DNA of 64,000 nt from Amyloporia xantha (GCA_036971615.1 JAYKKR010000019.1:496001-560000); one strand, 5' to 3'. Shown: positions 1 to 13,787, numbered from the stretch's first letter. Program-made: numbers and translations. Notes: a model not told the origin generated them from the letters alone.

Positions 1-525
1 GTGAGAGCGGGCGGTCTCTTCGCGTTCGTCTGGGCTTGCTTGTGGGACCGGGAGGAGGGGGGACAAGCTTACCCAGCAAGTGCTGCTTCACCTGCAAGAT
101 AGAGTAGGAGCTATTGATGTGAGTAACGAGCCATTGGTCAGTAGATACTGAGCATCAGTTGGGTCAGCGCGGGAAGGTGTAAATGCTAATGAGCGTACCG
201 TATCTACAGGCAACGGGGATGATGGACGGCGCGTCCAACGTCGATATGCTCATTCAGCAGCCAGCGTGCGGCACTGTATACGGACTGGCGGATGAAGAGC
301 CTTGTGTTGAGCTCGCTGCCGCCAACAGTGAGCTCGAGGTAAGTAGCGTCGACTGAGTATGGGCGAATCACGTGCCCTGATCGAATTCAGAGCTTACCTA
401 TTTATATTGGGCCTACCACTGACCAGTGGACCACTAGTCTCTTGAAGTCTCACTCTTCTATTATAATACCTATTTGTTCTGCAAGTCTACTGCTTGATTT
501 CCTCACCATGCAAATGGCAGGTTGA
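1..525 (+). CDS. Partial hypothetical protein, 3' end
   Basis: The left window edge appears to cut a plus-strand gene. Three stretches join in one frame across two canonical introns. The first reads ...KLTQQVLLHLQDRVGAID up to a GTGAGT donor near 119. The second, about 210-339, contains GMMDGASNVDMLIQQP and ends in ELE before GTAAGT. The third, from about 391, reads SLPIYIGPTTDQW and stops with TGA at 523-525. Frame continuity across both introns is the main support. I recognise no domain and cannot see the start. A chance chain of open frames remains possible. Confidence 0.35.
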
Positions 526-1926
526 AACTGGTGCACATTCTCTGGGACTGGCGGTATCTGTAACACTTTCCGGCCCTCTCGCTTGCATCGCTGCGCCATT
601 ATTGTACATACTCTGCTCACATGGAGTTATCAAGACCACCTCATGAGTCATAAGGGGTGTCCATATTGATGTGAGATCCGGTTATGACCATGGCTAAGTG
701 CGGAGAATATCATGCCGCATTACTGTGATCTCGAAGTCTAAAATTATTCTTAGGACGCGAAAAGTCCTGCGCCAGGTGACGTTTTCCAGATGATTACTTG
801 ACAGACCAGTAGATTGTCCTCTTCGAGCATCCCTGACGACTATGAATTTCAAACGTTCTGGATCCTGAGGCCTCCTGAGGAAACATCTTCTGAATAGTCT
901 CAGGCCCTTCCAAACCACATCGCCCCATGCACTTGATCCCTCTTGGTTCTCTACTATCGTATTTTCAAAGCCGTGAAGATGCAGTAAGCTCCGGAAGACG
1001 AAATTCCTGCTAACCCATGTTTTGAGACTTTGGAAATTGTCATTCACTCTGATCCAATGCCTGTCCTGGGAAGCCAATGGTGAGTCGTCTTATATCTAGA
1101 TTCTCTCATAACTATATTTGATCATTGATCAATCCTTGGGTGCATCTATGTCTTCTTTCCGATCACTGGCGGTGTCAATGTGTCTACCTGCCTGTGAGAT
1201 CCGCAATGAGCATGGCCAGGATTTCGTTAAGCATGACATCTTCCTGTTTCATAACCCCTGTGTCCTGAGGCGGCTGTACAACAGTCGGTATCACCGTTAA
1301 TGGTACGTCGTTTGACCTGAACCGTGCTATCGAGCTTTGGTGAAGCACGTCGGGAAAGTCATCATCCTTCACTTGTTCTTCACGTCAACGGCTCGTAAAT
1401 TTGCAAGGCCTTCTTCACATGATACGAAGCCGTTCGACTGGCCTGACGATAATTATCCAGAATTTGATCACGAGGAGGTCATGCGTACCGGTTAGCATAC
1501 ATTTCGCGCTAGATGATGGAGGATTGCTGTACCACAACCTGACGTTGGCGCTGTGATACACCGTCGGCACGCCGTGTTCCCTATGCCTAGCTGTTCCGCA
1601 GACACCTTGTCTGCTGTCCTTCCACTGCATGGCTGTCACAAGATCAACGAGCGTCTCGATAAGGCTAGTGAGATCCATCGTCGCTCAGGATGCGGGGTCG
1701 ATGTGGGGTAACCCCTCTGTAAAGTATCACGACGTTCCAGACGTGACCTAGGTGTGCAGCTTAGCCATGTATATTTGCCGTTATTACTGCCGCGTACCAG
1801 CCCAGATTTCTGGTATATAGACGGCACATCCCTGTTATCGGAGTACCGGTCGTCCGTCGTCTTCTGCTTTTAGCATCCCTATCCTATCATCTCGCCAGCA
1901 CTCACACTTGAAGTATTCTGGCCCCG
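526..1926. other. Unresolved region upstream of the permease
   Basis: No convincing gene was found. Several minus-strand open frames (694-1077, 1184-1372 and 1415-1678) have protein-like composition. Examples are QDTGVMKQEDVMLNEIL in 1184-1372 and DLTSLIETLVDLVTAMQW in 1415-1678. They could be exons of a gene running leftward, divergent from the permease at 1927, but I could not join them with confident splice sites or recognise a family. The last 100 bases before 1927 should hold the permease promoter; no clear TATA box is visible. Confidence 0.25.
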
Positions 1927-4674
1927 ATGAAGTCTCATAACGAAAACGGGAGCGCGAGCATCGAGAAGGACGAAGTAGAAGCCGTCGAGTATGCTAGTCC
2001 AAGAGAAAGCGTGAAGAACGGTACGGAAGATGGAAGCCTGACAATGACCGTAGTGTTGTCGCCCGAGGCGGAGAAGAAACTTTGGCGCAAGATCGACATG
2101 CGCATTTTGCCCATTCTGACAATCATGTACCTATGCTCATTTCTAGACAGAGGCAAGTAATATGTTATTCTGCTCCAAGTTCCGTGATCTGACATGATCT
2201 GTTGTAGGGAATATCGGTACGGTATAACTCGTTTATGCGAGATATGTCTCAATGTATCTTCTCGTCCATCCCACTATTGCACAGGCAACGCGAAGTTACA
2301 AGGGCTGACATCGCAGTTGGACTTGACCGGCAACAAGTACAACATTGCGCTCGTGGGTGCCTCCGTTTAATTCATGCTTAATGTTTCGACCTAATTCAAT
2401 TCATAGACGATGTACTTCATTGTGCGTATTTTGCAATAGGATGGTATATATGAAAAGCCACCGAAGGCTAACATATAATTAGCCATACTGTCTGTTTGAA
2501 TGCCCTGCAAAGTGCGCTGCCTCTACTCATATGATATGGATCAACAATTGATTGATTTTCCAGCTTGGTATTGAAGAAATTCCGTCCGTCCAGGTATGCT
2601 GCAACAAATCACCTCATTCTATACACGATCTGATGAAAATGTATCCAGATGGCTACCGGGTATCACTGTATGCCCACCATAAACCGTTTCACATCTCATG
2701 CTGATATCCCGCAAAGCTGTTATGGGGTGTGATAATGTTGGTCATCCTGTGCATCCATTCGGAAGAATATATTAACATATGACCCTACGCCGTCAGGACT
2801 CTGATGGGACTTGTTAAGAAGTGAGGCCTTTACTCATAGAGCTTTCCTAGTGGCTAACGTGCCTCGCTAGTTATCCGCAACTTGTTGGTGTTCGCGTCTG
2901 TTTAGGTATCACTGAGGCAGGCCTATTTCCAGGCGTCGTATATTAGTGTGTTTTTGTGCATTTCTCTCATGAAGTATCGCTGCAAAGCTAATTCATCGAC
3001 TCCCTTGCTTTCATTTTTACTCGTGTAGTCTGACACTATGGTATCCTCGCCATATGCTACAGTATCGTGTTGGTCTGTTCTATGGCGGAGCTACGATCGC
3101 AGGTGCGCGACAAGAGGAGCATGCCTTTGGCCACGATTTTCCGACGATGTCCTTTCTATGTTCATATAGGGGCTTTCTCTGGCTTGCTTGCTTATGGTAT
3201 ATCGTTCATGTCTGGAACCGCTGGTATGCTCGGGTGGTCCTGGATTTTTGTGAGTCAACCCATCTCGATTTACTATTACGACGGATTATGAACCCAATCA
3301 TAAGATCATCGAGGGAATCGCTACCACAGTTGTGGGTGCCATCGCGTTTTTCGGTGAGTGCATACCATCACGGCATGACATCATACAGATGGATCCTTAG
3401 TCTTTTATCGTCAGTACTTGTGGACTTCCCGGACACGGCGAAATTTCTTACTCCGGAAGAGCGAGCATTCGTCATTTGGAAGAAGAGTACGTGTTCTTAC
3501 TTTTTTCATCTATTCGGTCGACTCATTGCTCATCCTAGAATACGACAACTCGTCTGTTGGGGAAGAGGAACACTTTGAAATGCGACACCTAATTTCTGCG
3601 TTCTCGGACTGGCAGGTAGGCTACAAGCCGACATTAGTCAGGAATGGATGAGCTCATAAGGTTCGTGTTGCTTTGCAGGTATGGTTGCAGATAGTAGTAT
3701 ACTTCTCCATTATCACACCACGTAAGCTCATAATATGATCTAATCGAAAAGATCGCACTGACATCGAAGCAACAGTATACGGGATTTCCCTTTTTCTGCC
3801 GTGAGTGCTCCTCTCCTTGAACGCATGCAGAATGATGTCACTAAAAGCCAGAACAGTTCAATCATCAACAGGTTCGTTGTGCAGCTTGTAATTAGCTAGT
3901 CGAAATGTTGAAGGCCCTACGCAATAGCTTTGGCTACAACACAGCCATCAGTGAGCTGTTGACGGTCCCACCGTATATTTGCGCCGGTACGTATTAGTTT
4001 GTCGGATGCATGCACTGAGATGTGAAGTTTAAAGTGTTCTTCTAGCGATTGTCCTCGTGATCTTCGCTGTATGGTCTGACCGTGTCCAACTGCGTTCGCC
4101 ATTCATCCTAGCGGGTCTGATTATGTGCTTGATTGGATTTTCGATCAACATCTCCGATGTAGCAGTGGGTGTGAAGTATTTTGGTACATTCTTATGTGTT
4201 TCAGGATCGTATGCCGCATTCCCTGGTATAGTTGCATGGTATGATCTTTGTGCATACTGTCTACTGTCCGCTCACAATATTGCCAACGTAGGCTTGGAAA
4301 CAACCTTGCCGGGCAGTACAAGCGTGGTGTAGGGATGGCTCTTCAGATCGGCATAGGTAATTTCGGTGGTGCAATTGCGTGCAACATATACCTATCACAG
4401 GATGCCCCGCGCTATATACTGGGTCGTGAGTCTCATATGAACCTTTTGCTTGCAAAACGACTCTCACTTACTGCTCGGACTTGCAGATGCCATTGAGCTG
4501 ATGTTCGTCGGCATCGGTTTCATTTCACTTCCTATCACTGTGCTAGCATACATGCGAATCAACGCAAGAAGAGACCTTAAGCAGAAAGACGTGGATGAGA
4601 AGAGGGTCAAGTACACAGATGAGGATCTGCGGAAGATGGGTGATCGTGCCCCCGACTTCCGCTACACACTGTAA
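1927..4674 (+). CDS. MFS permease, Dal5/allantoate (anion:cation symporter) type
   Basis: Predicted plasma-membrane major facilitator transporter of the fungal Dal5-like group, which imports allantoate, nicotinate, vitamins or other organic anions; the substrate cannot be read from sequence. The first exon (1927-2155) encodes a hydrophilic N-terminus, then WRKIDMRILPILTIMYLCSFLDR, the usual first helix ending in the Asp-Arg motif. Later exons read LQGLTSQLDLTGNKYNIAL, PYCLFECPAN, RVCLGITEAGLFPGVVYY, LTLWYPRHMLQYRVGLFYGG, FPDTAKFLTPEERAF, SDRVQLRSPFILAG and LAGQYKRGVGMALQIGIGNFGG. These are family signatures in the right order. The last exon ends RAPDFRYTL and TAA at 4672-4674. About a dozen short introns split the gene, some leaving very small exons around 2290-2900. 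No disabling change was seen, but tiny exon borders are approximate. Confidence 0.85.
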
Positions 4675-6152
4675 ACTTGCACTATCTAGTCATGATCACG
4701 AATTTACGTTAGAATAAGATATAGCTTGTACAACTACGTATTCTCCACACCTCCAGGATTCAACGATAGGTTGTCGGTACTTCCACTGTCCGCCTTGTGA
4801 CTGGTGAATCGCGACTCGCGACGCGTCGTTGCACGTGCCTTCCGCGTGATCCTGGCTCGCAGGTGTAAAATTCTATACTTGGTTTGAGATGGCGCTGCTC
4901 CGCCCGCCCGAGCCCAAATGACCTCAAGCCATGATTGCATTAGGTCTCACATGAGGCCTTGAACACGGTCGACTCAGCTACACACTTTTGCCGATTAATT
5001 TCGATTCCCGCGCATACAAAGTTCAACTCCGTAACGTATTTACGGCCTCACTATCTATGCATCGCCGCCGCACTGTCTTGCACACTCTCCCCCTGCTCGA
5101 TTCGCTCCTGGAGCGAGTGATGCCGTGGTCGAGTTGCAGTCATGCGCGCCGCGATGAATGAGCTGATAGCGCGGACATGCGTCATACCATAGGACGACGA
5201 CACGCCCTCAAGGGATTCTCGACGCGAGTCCGTCACGTGGCACAGTCACATAGACAGCGAGCGCATCACGTGTTGTACTCCATGAAGAGGGCCCAGCCAA
5301 TGAGAAGGCGGCGTGCACTCGCGTAGCCAATCACGAGCGGGCGCATGATCGGGTAAACATTGCGGATGCAGTGGAGTGGAGCTGATTGGTAAGCATCATA
5401 CACCGTCTGCAAATTGATAACCAAATGACAGGTCATTTGGGATAGTCGGAGAATCTCAGGCTCTAATACATTTATCGTGACTGCCGCTCTTCCCGCTCTG
5501 TTCAGAACAGTGACCACCTCTGTTAGCTCTAGTTTCCCCCGGAGAGCTAAGGCTGACTGTACCACTTTGACCTGAATTTTCGAGTCGACCTGCTAACGCT
5601 CGTAAACGAACTGGTATATTGGGATGCTGGGCAATGGGCAAGGCACCTATGCTTCCCAGACTGAAGTAAGTGAAGACAGGGCCGATGCGCGTCTGACACA
5701 GATATTTGACTGGTTCTGGGGCGCAGTCGTCAGATGATTACCTTCTGTCTTGTCGTGGCAATATGATTCCGAGAGCATGTAGAACACATGCTTCTGCGAG
5801 CAGTGTCTCTGCAATAAGTTCGCAAAGTTATGCGCACGAGTTCGTCGAAATCTTTCAGATCCGTCCACCTCTGCCAAGGTCTCTGCTTTGGATAACGCCA
5901 TCAACGCTTCTTCCTAGGGCGTCAGCGCTTGATATGACTTGTGTGAGTAAAGCTGTTACGAGAGTTGTTCTGAGCTGTCTAGCGAGCGGACAACCATCTC
6001 TGCATCGTTGTTACGGTTAGACCCGGAAACCTAATACACTAAGAAGTTAATAACCCGGCTTGACAGCGTTTCCTCCGGAACCGCGACAAGTCACTTCATC
6101 TCAATGATAGATAGACTGTCTGCTTGACAAGCAGCCCCAATCCCAACCCGCA
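4675..6152. other. Intergenic region between permease and AAA ATPase
   Basis: About 1.5 kb without a recognisable gene. Open frames on both strands are short, overlapping and unlike any family I know. Two CCAAT boxes (about 5297 and 5327) and a 20-bp palindrome at 5421-5440 are present. The final 100 bases include the leader of the AAA ATPase gene. Confidence 0.4.
5421..5440. repeat. Perfect 9+2+9 palindrome
   Basis: CCAAATGAC is followed by AG and then its exact reverse complement GTCATTTGG. It sits in non-coding DNA about 700 bp upstream of the AAA ATPase. The symmetry would suit a dimeric DNA-binding protein, but no family-specific site is recognised and it may be chance. Confidence 0.4.
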
Positions 6153-9114
6153 ATGGATCTTCAAGCTCTTCGTCAGCAAGTGCAACTTCAATCTCGACAG
6201 GCGCGTATTGTAAGCTCGATCGTATCTCGTACGTCCATCCCGTCTGCTGGTACGTTATTTTATGTCTAATCTTGCTACTGCGTTGACTCTTGTAAGAAAA
6301 GCTACCATGCTCGCCAACTCGGGAGCCTACTTTACTGTTCCCACGGCTCAAGGCGAGATCGTCGACTATGACCCTGCGTTGTCAGGAAGTCAAGAGGAAG
6401 AGGTGATCCCTGATGCTGAGCCCGGAACCGTACTGGAAATCAAGCATTTGCATGAAGTATTTGACCAGATGAAAAATGAATATATCGTTCAAGCAGCACC
6501 CTCTGAGGCTTCTGGCGAAGGCAAACGCGATGGCTCGAAGTATGCCGCGTACGCCTTCACGGTAATCCGCAAGTTCATTCCGACTGGGAATTTCAATTCA
6601 AAGACATACAATGTGGTCACCTTGCTGGAGATTCATAGTGAGCAGCTCAAAGAGGTGGGCAAAGAGATCATCGGACAGGTGCAGGGAATCTCGTGGACGG
6701 CGAAACCTTTACGCGTGAGTGTCTGACTTGTAAGACGGTGATCAAGATGCTGACATTTCATCAGGTCAATCCACAGGTTCTCTTAGCGTGGCTACCTGAA
6801 TTGAAAGCGCACGCGGTGCAACTGGCAACGAAAACTGAGGGCGAAGCGGATGATTCTCCCGTCCGGTTGCTGCTTGCTCACCTCCAGCACCTACTGACAT
6901 ATCTGACGGCGACGCACGCGGCAGCACTCGAGAACCTTTCGTCACTACTCTCACACAACGAGATCACCTTTGAGCTTCTCTGGTCGATCTATGTCCCCCG
7001 CAAGACTATACTATACACACTCTGCCCCGTGACCGGCGAACCGCGCGCGGTGCGACTTGTCCACGCCGAAGTTTGCCAGAAAATCGACCCACATGGGGCG
7101 ACACCTGCTGCGCATGACCCGACTGGCCTTATCATAGGGCGGCAGGACTCGGACCAGCGAATGCAGTACTTGTGGCGCCTCGTAGTCGAGTACGTCGAGG
7201 CAGATGTGGCGGAACCAGGCGATCGCGGCGACACACCGTCAGGCAATCCATTCGGGTACGCGGGCCTTGGTGTGGTGCTGGACGTTGCATCATTCACGGG
7301 GACGAAGAAGATCGCACAGTTGCCAGCATTCCCCATTCAGTATTACGAGGGGCCGGGTGGGGTGGAAGGGCTGAAGGAACGACTGGTCAAGCGTGGTAGG
7401 AAGTGGGCTGGTATCGCTGGTGGCGTGAGCCATCTATCGTATCGCGGAATAGCTTGGCGCTGGCATGTTAAGCTCTACGTGAAGCATAGTGTGAGTTCTA
7501 GACTGGTTTCAACGCGTGATCCGCACTCGTTCTGCGTCGATGCTAATCTGGTCGTGTATCTCCGTAGGTCAATGCACGAGTTGTGATCGATCGAAGTACG
7601 TCAAGCCTTGTCACTTATGCTCTCGGGATACTAACGTGGAGCGGGATTTTTACATCATTCAGAGACGTTTGTGGATACTGCCCCGAACTATCCTAGGTTC
7701 CCACAAGTCACGAAGACCCTCTCAGGGCAAGACATCGATAGGCATGCTATACGTGATCGCGCTCTTGCCGCAGAGGGCAGCTCACCGACATCTGCGGACT
7801 CACGTGAACTGACAGACGACGAGCTGCTACTGACTTCGCCTATCGTCTATGGTTTCAGCCTGGCGGACAAACATTGGTGTAAGTCTGTCCGCATTTATTT
7901 AGAGGGGTGCTGCATGGGGCTTCTTGATCATGATTACTTACACTGTCTTCCACATTCAGTAGAATTCGCTGTTGAGCATGTCGCGCCTTTCCAATGGAAC
8001 GATGAAGCGTTCACCCAACTCGTCATCCCTGCACAACATAAGCTAGTGCTTAGGACTCTCGTCGAGTCTTATAACTCTGGTGCCACAGCTAAATTCGACG
8101 ACTTTATCTCGGGCAAGGGTCTCGGACTGGTGATAAACCTGTTTGGCAATCCAGGAACTGGTACGCGTCATTTCTTTCATAGGCTCATACGCGGAGTTCA
8201 ATTATCACATCAGGGAAAAGTCTTACAGCCGAGGCGATGAGCGAATGTACGTGTTGTAACTCTGCGTATAGGTTGGTCGAGCTGATGTTTCTTACTCCTA
8301 GATATGCGAAGTAGGTTCAAAGATGACCTTGATTGAACTTGACTGATTCATCGCATTTTTCAGAGCCGCTATATGTCGTGGGGGCGGCAGATTTGGGAAC
8401 GAATGCTGAGGCCTTGGACACTAATCTCACTACCGTCTTCAAAGTGGCAGTTACCTGGGGAGCGCTTGTCCTCATTGATGAAGCCGATGTTTTCCTGGAG
8501 GAGCGCTCTCTACAGTTCTTGGAACGAAACGCCATGGTCGCAGTTTTCCTGAGACAGCTGGAGTACGTGCTATATCCTCGTGTCCAACAATGTGTAGCTA
8601 ATTAGACTCAACTAGGTACTTCAGGGGAATTCTCTTTTTGACGACTAACCGAGTTCGCGTGTTTGATGAAGCGTTCCAGTCTCGAATCCACGTGTCCCTT
8701 CGGTACCAGGATCTTACTCCAGATGCTCGTCGCCAGATATGGGTCGCCTTTATGCGGAAGGTCAATGGCGACACCGCAAATGGGGGGCTATCGAAAGATG
8801 ACCTCCGCGATCTCGGAGAGAAGAAGGTGAACGGGCGGCAGATCAAGAACGTAGTGAAGACCGCAGCTGCGCTGGCAGTTGGGCGACAGGAGACATTTGG
8901 ATATCAGCATCTCGTACAAGTGCTGGAATTAATGGAACAATTTGACACTAGGTGTGTGGGCCCCACCTCCGAATGGGCGTCACTGTTGCTAATACTTCAT
9001 ATTCAAGTCATACTATGTATCAATAGACCGTTCACGTGTATCTGCATGTATCATTTTCTTGCCAAGCTGTGTACGTCCGTAGATTCATCTGAGTCGTCCG
9101 TGCGTGAACCCTGA
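6153..9114 (+). CDS. Fungal AAA ATPase with long N-terminal (DUF7025-like) domain
   Basis: ATP-driven remodelling enzyme of a fungus-expanded AAA family; its substrate is unknown. The N-terminal half carries family landmarks (FELLWSIYVPRKTI, YRGIAW, ELTDDELLLTSPIVYGFSLADKHW) preceding the ATPase domain. Walker A is GNPGTGKS, interrupted by an intron between Gly-Thr-Gly and Lys (donor at about 8160, acceptor before 8215). Walker B is ALVLIDEADVFLEER (about 8461-8505), followed by the sensor/second-region segment FLTTNRVRVFDEAFQSRIHVSL and a small helical lid with GRQIKNVVKTA. All key ATPase residues seen are intact. The start is ATG 6153 (MDLQALRQQVQLQSRQ), joined to the exon from about 6262. 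The C-terminus is uncertain: the family homology ends near MEQFDTR (about 8951), and the open frame continues to 9114 but may really be spliced or end earlier. Confidence 0.85.
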
Positions 9115-9732
9115 CCCAGAAAGGGCTTCTACGTTGAAATGGATAAGTTGGCTTTCGCCGTCTTTCTGACAACTATACAGGTTTGATGAGGCCACCCTAG
9201 CTGTCCGTTTGTAGTCGCGGCACGAACGGTCCGGTCTCCGCCACGAATCCGAGTCGTCCTTCAGATCTCTTACGGTATGCAATAAGGTTCCGACACTGTG
9301 ATCAAGGCTATGAATATGGGCATTGTGCAAGGGCTCACCAGACTCTTTTGCCTTTCTACGAATATGCACGCGGCCGGGGAGATTTCACCATTTGTGTCTT
9401 CTGAACAGCTTCCAGAAGCTCTTGAGGACACAGTTCGGGTACAGAAGGCTCGTTGCACGCGGCCACAATGATGACGGACCGTGCCACACAGTGAGTTTTT
9501 TTCACGTGCCCTTACTTCTCTTCGGTCGTCGACTTCTATTGAGAGCATATCGTCCGTCCTGGGCATCGAGGATAGTCATGGGTCAGACAGACCATACGAA
9601 TCGATTGTGCCGAAGCAGCGTAAAGATACTTTTGCCAAGACTATAGCTAAAAAAACACACGCACGCTTCCCTATTCTTCTACTCGTGTATATAGCATGGT
9701 CTGCCCATCAGCGTCGTCGTGAACGGCCCAAC
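9115..9732. other. Intergenic region upstream of GH92 gene
   Basis: About 600 bp without a supported gene. An open frame runs in from 9481 in frame with the GH92 start, but it lacks family similarity and precedes a good signal peptide. It is best read as leader sequence. No clear TATA box was seen. Confidence 0.4.
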
Positions 9733-12700
9733 ATGCGTTGGTATGCAGGTTCTAGCTTCGAGCGCTGTGTTCAACTGGCGACAGCTTTGTGGTTGACATT
9801 CGCATTAGACCTATCGTCTGCTACGTCTGTCTCAGAGGCTGCTTCATCAGTGTTATCCATTCCTGATCCTGCAAGTTTGGTGAACTTGTTCATCGGTACC
9901 ACGAACGGCGGGCATGTTTTTCCTGGTCCGTGTATTCACTTGTCTATCACGATTGTGAAGGATCCTTGACGTTACTACTTTTCGTGTACTGTCAGGCGCG
10001 ACTATCCCCCATGGCATGGTGAAAGTCGGCATGGATACTGACTCGCCTGGAGATGTATGCCATGACCTGTTGACGGCGTTCTGTTTCCGCTGATACATCT
10101 ATCCAGCAAGCAGGATATGATGCTGACCCCATTTACAATGCGACGGGATTTTCTCAGCTGCATGATCAAGGAACTGGAGGGGTCAGTGATTACTTTACTA
10201 GATTACCTTTCACAGTAATAAACGCGTACCACGTGACCGCGCCGTTCTCAGGGTGTGTCCTTATCGAACTTCAAGATGTGGGCCTTCGCGTTTTGTCCTC
10301 AAGACGACACATTCGAAGCATGCCCAACATCGTTAGAATCAAGAAAGGTCTTGCGGAACATTCTTCCTGATGGTGGGTTCGCGTAGTAGATGTTCTGTCT
10401 GAGCCGAGAACAACCGGTAAAGAACACTGACCGAGGAATCTTTTTTGTGTGTAGGTTCTCCGGATGATGCAGCCGAGCCTGGATACTTCTCATCGAATCT
10501 AGTCAGTGTCTACAGACATTTTTCACGCGTCCTTTACGCGCTTTACTTGTCTCGGGCACCTCCCCACGACCTGTGGCCTTCGTCTGAAAGTCACGAGGCT
10601 ACTTTCTCGCACCCTGATTCTAACTTATTGCACGTGTACTAGTCAACCGGCATTCGCGTAGAACTCACCTCTACGCGGCGCGCCGCTTTGCATCGGTATG
10701 TTTGCTCTCATAAATCTATCTGCTTGTCCCAAACTTCGAGTGTCCTGACACCTGGCATTGGCCGGGCGAAGATATACATTCCCCGTTGGAACACAGAGCC
10801 CGAGGATGCTTGTAGACATCACCAACGATGGAGAACAAAGCAGCACGCTTCCTATTATGCAGCTCGACCCACAGACTGCGCGGGTGACGGGTACGATCTC
10901 TCTGTTACCAATGCTGCGACCTTGTCGTGTGATGCGGTACCTCCAATTCCATAGGTGGTGCCGATTTCCAGGCTTCTTTTGGTCCAGGGAGATACCGAGT
11001 GTATACATGCGTTGATTTTGCTGGCGAAGGCTACGAACTGGTATGTCCCTTAGATTACTAAAAGGCACTGAGATCTCGCTGTAGCGTCTAACCAAAAGAA
11101 ATGGTCAGGGGCAACCTGTGGAATATGGTGCCTGGCTGGGTGATTATCCTGTGAAGCAGAGCGTCGATATAGAACAATTGTACTTTGGTGCGTACATACA
11201 GGCTCTCACTATGCTTTATGCTAACCCGCCTCCTACGAAAGGATTCCGAGATGAATTGGGTGCTCTTTTCACCTTCGCTCCGAATCCGAATGGTAAGTAC
11301 GTTCTTCTTCTCAAGGTCACACGCTGATCAATTGTACTAGGCACTACGTCCATCCTGGCCCGCGTAGGCGTTTCTTTCATATCAACCTCCCAAGCCTGCT
11401 CCAACGCCGAAGAGGAAATACCTACGTATGATTTCGAAGGTGTGCAGACCACAGCTAGAGCTGCGTGGAATGAATTGCTGGGCCGCATTCAGGTAGATAC
11501 TCAAGGGGTGGATAATGAGACGGTGGAGTTGCTATACAGCTCGTTGTATAGAATCCACGTTGTTCCTGCTGACTGTGCGTAACCATATGTGACAGCTCGA
11601 TAAACAAATTTTACTGATCTGGTTCGACAGACACAGGAGAGAATCCGCTGTGGAATTCGACGGAACCCTACTACGATTCTTTCTACTGTAACGTGAGTGA
11701 CCTCAGTTTCCGGTAAATGTTGTACGAAGTCCTCAATGAATTTGCAGTGGGATACTTATCGGGCCTTGTACTCCCTGATGTCGCTTCACGATCCTGTCGA
11801 TTTCGCGCTAATCGTCCGAGGATTGATCAACATTCAACAGCATGAAGGTAGGGACCACCGTAGACTTGTGGGCATGTAATACCGGTTAATGCAAAATTGT
11901 TGCAGGATGGCTTCCCGAATGCCGTGGAGCAACGAAACAACAATTCATCCAGGGTGGAAGCAGTAAGTTCGCAGATGACTGGTTTACAGAATTGATGCTC
12001 GAATAGTTCGTGGACAGATGGTGACCCTATCCTTGGCGAATTCCTGGTCAAGTGGGTTGCGATGCTAGTCAATCACTATGACTGTTGGTCACTTAATTAT
12101 GCTATACAGATACTATGAACAAGCCGAGGCACTCAACGTGTCAGTCAGCGCTCTATACGCCGCGCTCCTCGCCGACGCAGAAGACCAGCCGCCCAACTGG
12201 GATCTCCAAGGCCGTCAAGCCAACATATGGAAATCCCTCGGTACGTGACCGTTGTGGTCGATATTTCCACACGTCATGGTGATTGGATCTTCGCGGGGTT
12301 TGAATAGGCTACATTCCGTCCGATATCTGGGAACCTACGGGAACAAATACGAAGCAGGTCTCGCGAACACTGGAGGTGGAGTCGGATCATCATTTCCATG
12401 ACGTGTTTCTTAGAGCGGATTTAGTATGCGTTTGACGATTTCGCCATTGCTCAAGTTGCGAGGACTATTGGCAATACGGCGGATGCTGTCAAAGTATGTC
12501 TAACTTCGTCCGATCCTAGCGAACCACATTTAGCATTGTCTCCTCCTATTCAGTACTCAGCGCGGGCCGCCAATTTCATCAACGTCTGGAACCCGAACAC
12601 CACTGTTCCTGGGCGCGATGACATAGTCGGCATGATGCAGGTAAGCTTTCACTGAAATGAAATTCGACTGTTACGTCCACATGATTCTCTCTGTCCTGAC

Positions 12701-13787
12701 AAATTGACAAATTGAACCTTCTTCACAAGCCTCGCTTCGCAAACGGTACCTTTAACTATACAGACCCTCGGCATTGCAGCGTCAATGATCCCACGCAATC
12801 AACCTGCTATTTGAATGCTGCAAACAAAGATGGATTCTATGAAAGCTCTCCTCTTGTCGTAAGTTTGATTGAATTGTTGTTGTTGATGACAAGCTCACGT
12901 CTAGCTGCAGTATTCACAGGCACGTTAGCTGAGACATTGGTCGGGTTCATTCGAAGCCTAATGATATTCGCAGTATGTTCCGCAAGACACTGCAAAACTT
13001 GTAGAATTACAGGGCGGTCCAGATGCGTTCATACATAGACTAGACTTTCTCTTCGCAGAGGTGAGCACTTTCTGCTCGAATTGATACTATACTCACGCCC
13101 GGTTAGCACTATTTCGATGAAACCGACGAGCCGTCTATGCAAATACCATTCATGTACCACTATGCGAACCGGCCCGGACTAAGTACGCAGCGATCTCGGC
13201 AAGTGATAGCGCAGTATTTCAATACGTCCGTCAGTGGTATTCCAGGAAATGACGGTACCTGTCATGTAACACATTGCTAGCTCGCACGTCATTAATACTT
13301 CCTTCATAGATTCTGGTGCGTGACTTCCCCTGCGGATGTTTATGAAACTACACGCCTTGTATAGGCGCTATGGCGACATGGGCTACGTTCCTTGTTGGCG
13401 GGTATGTATCCTGTGCCTGCGACTCGACAGTACCTTCTTGCGTCCCCCTGGTTTCCCCGAATATCGTTCTACAACCCGGTATTCAACAAAACGACGACTA
13501 TAATCTCGAACGGCTTCGTCGGGAACCCTGCGAACGGTATCGGTGGTCAAGTCTTCGTGGAGGTACTGCAAAAGCCATCCTGAGCGGTTCGTGAGACGGC
13601 GGCTGACTCATTTCTCCAGAGCGTCACGATCGATGGACAACCATGGCATTCGAATTGCTACCTCGACTGGGACGTCTTCACGAGCGGCTCCACGGTCGAA
13701 CTGCAGTTGACAGATAACATCAACGTGACCTGCGGAGATAACGCTGACGCTCTCCCCCCTTCTCTTTCCACAGGGGGCTTCGACTAG
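9733..13787 (+). CDS. Secreted GH92 alpha-1,2-mannosidase-like glycosidase
   Basis: Glycoside hydrolase family 92 enzymes are calcium-dependent exo-alpha-mannosidases that trim mannans and N-glycans. The chosen ATG starts a signal peptide (MRWYAGSSFERC..LATALWLTFALDLSSA), then LVNLFIGTTNGGHVFPGATIPHGMVKVGMDTDSPGD, the family's N-terminal hallmark. Later exons give WGDYPVKQSVDIE-like, YYDSFYCNWDTYRALYSL, HEGWLPECRGATKQQFIQGGSN, EYAFDDFAIAQVAR and SGIPGNDDSGAMATWATF. The GNDD aspartates are where the family places its catalytic base, so the enzyme looks active. The protein ends CGDNADALPPSLSTGGFD at TAG 13785-13787. Roughly 15-17 introns of about 50-70 nt were bridged by frame. Length (near 780 residues) is normal for the family. 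Localisation could be extracellular or vacuolar. Confidence 0.9.
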
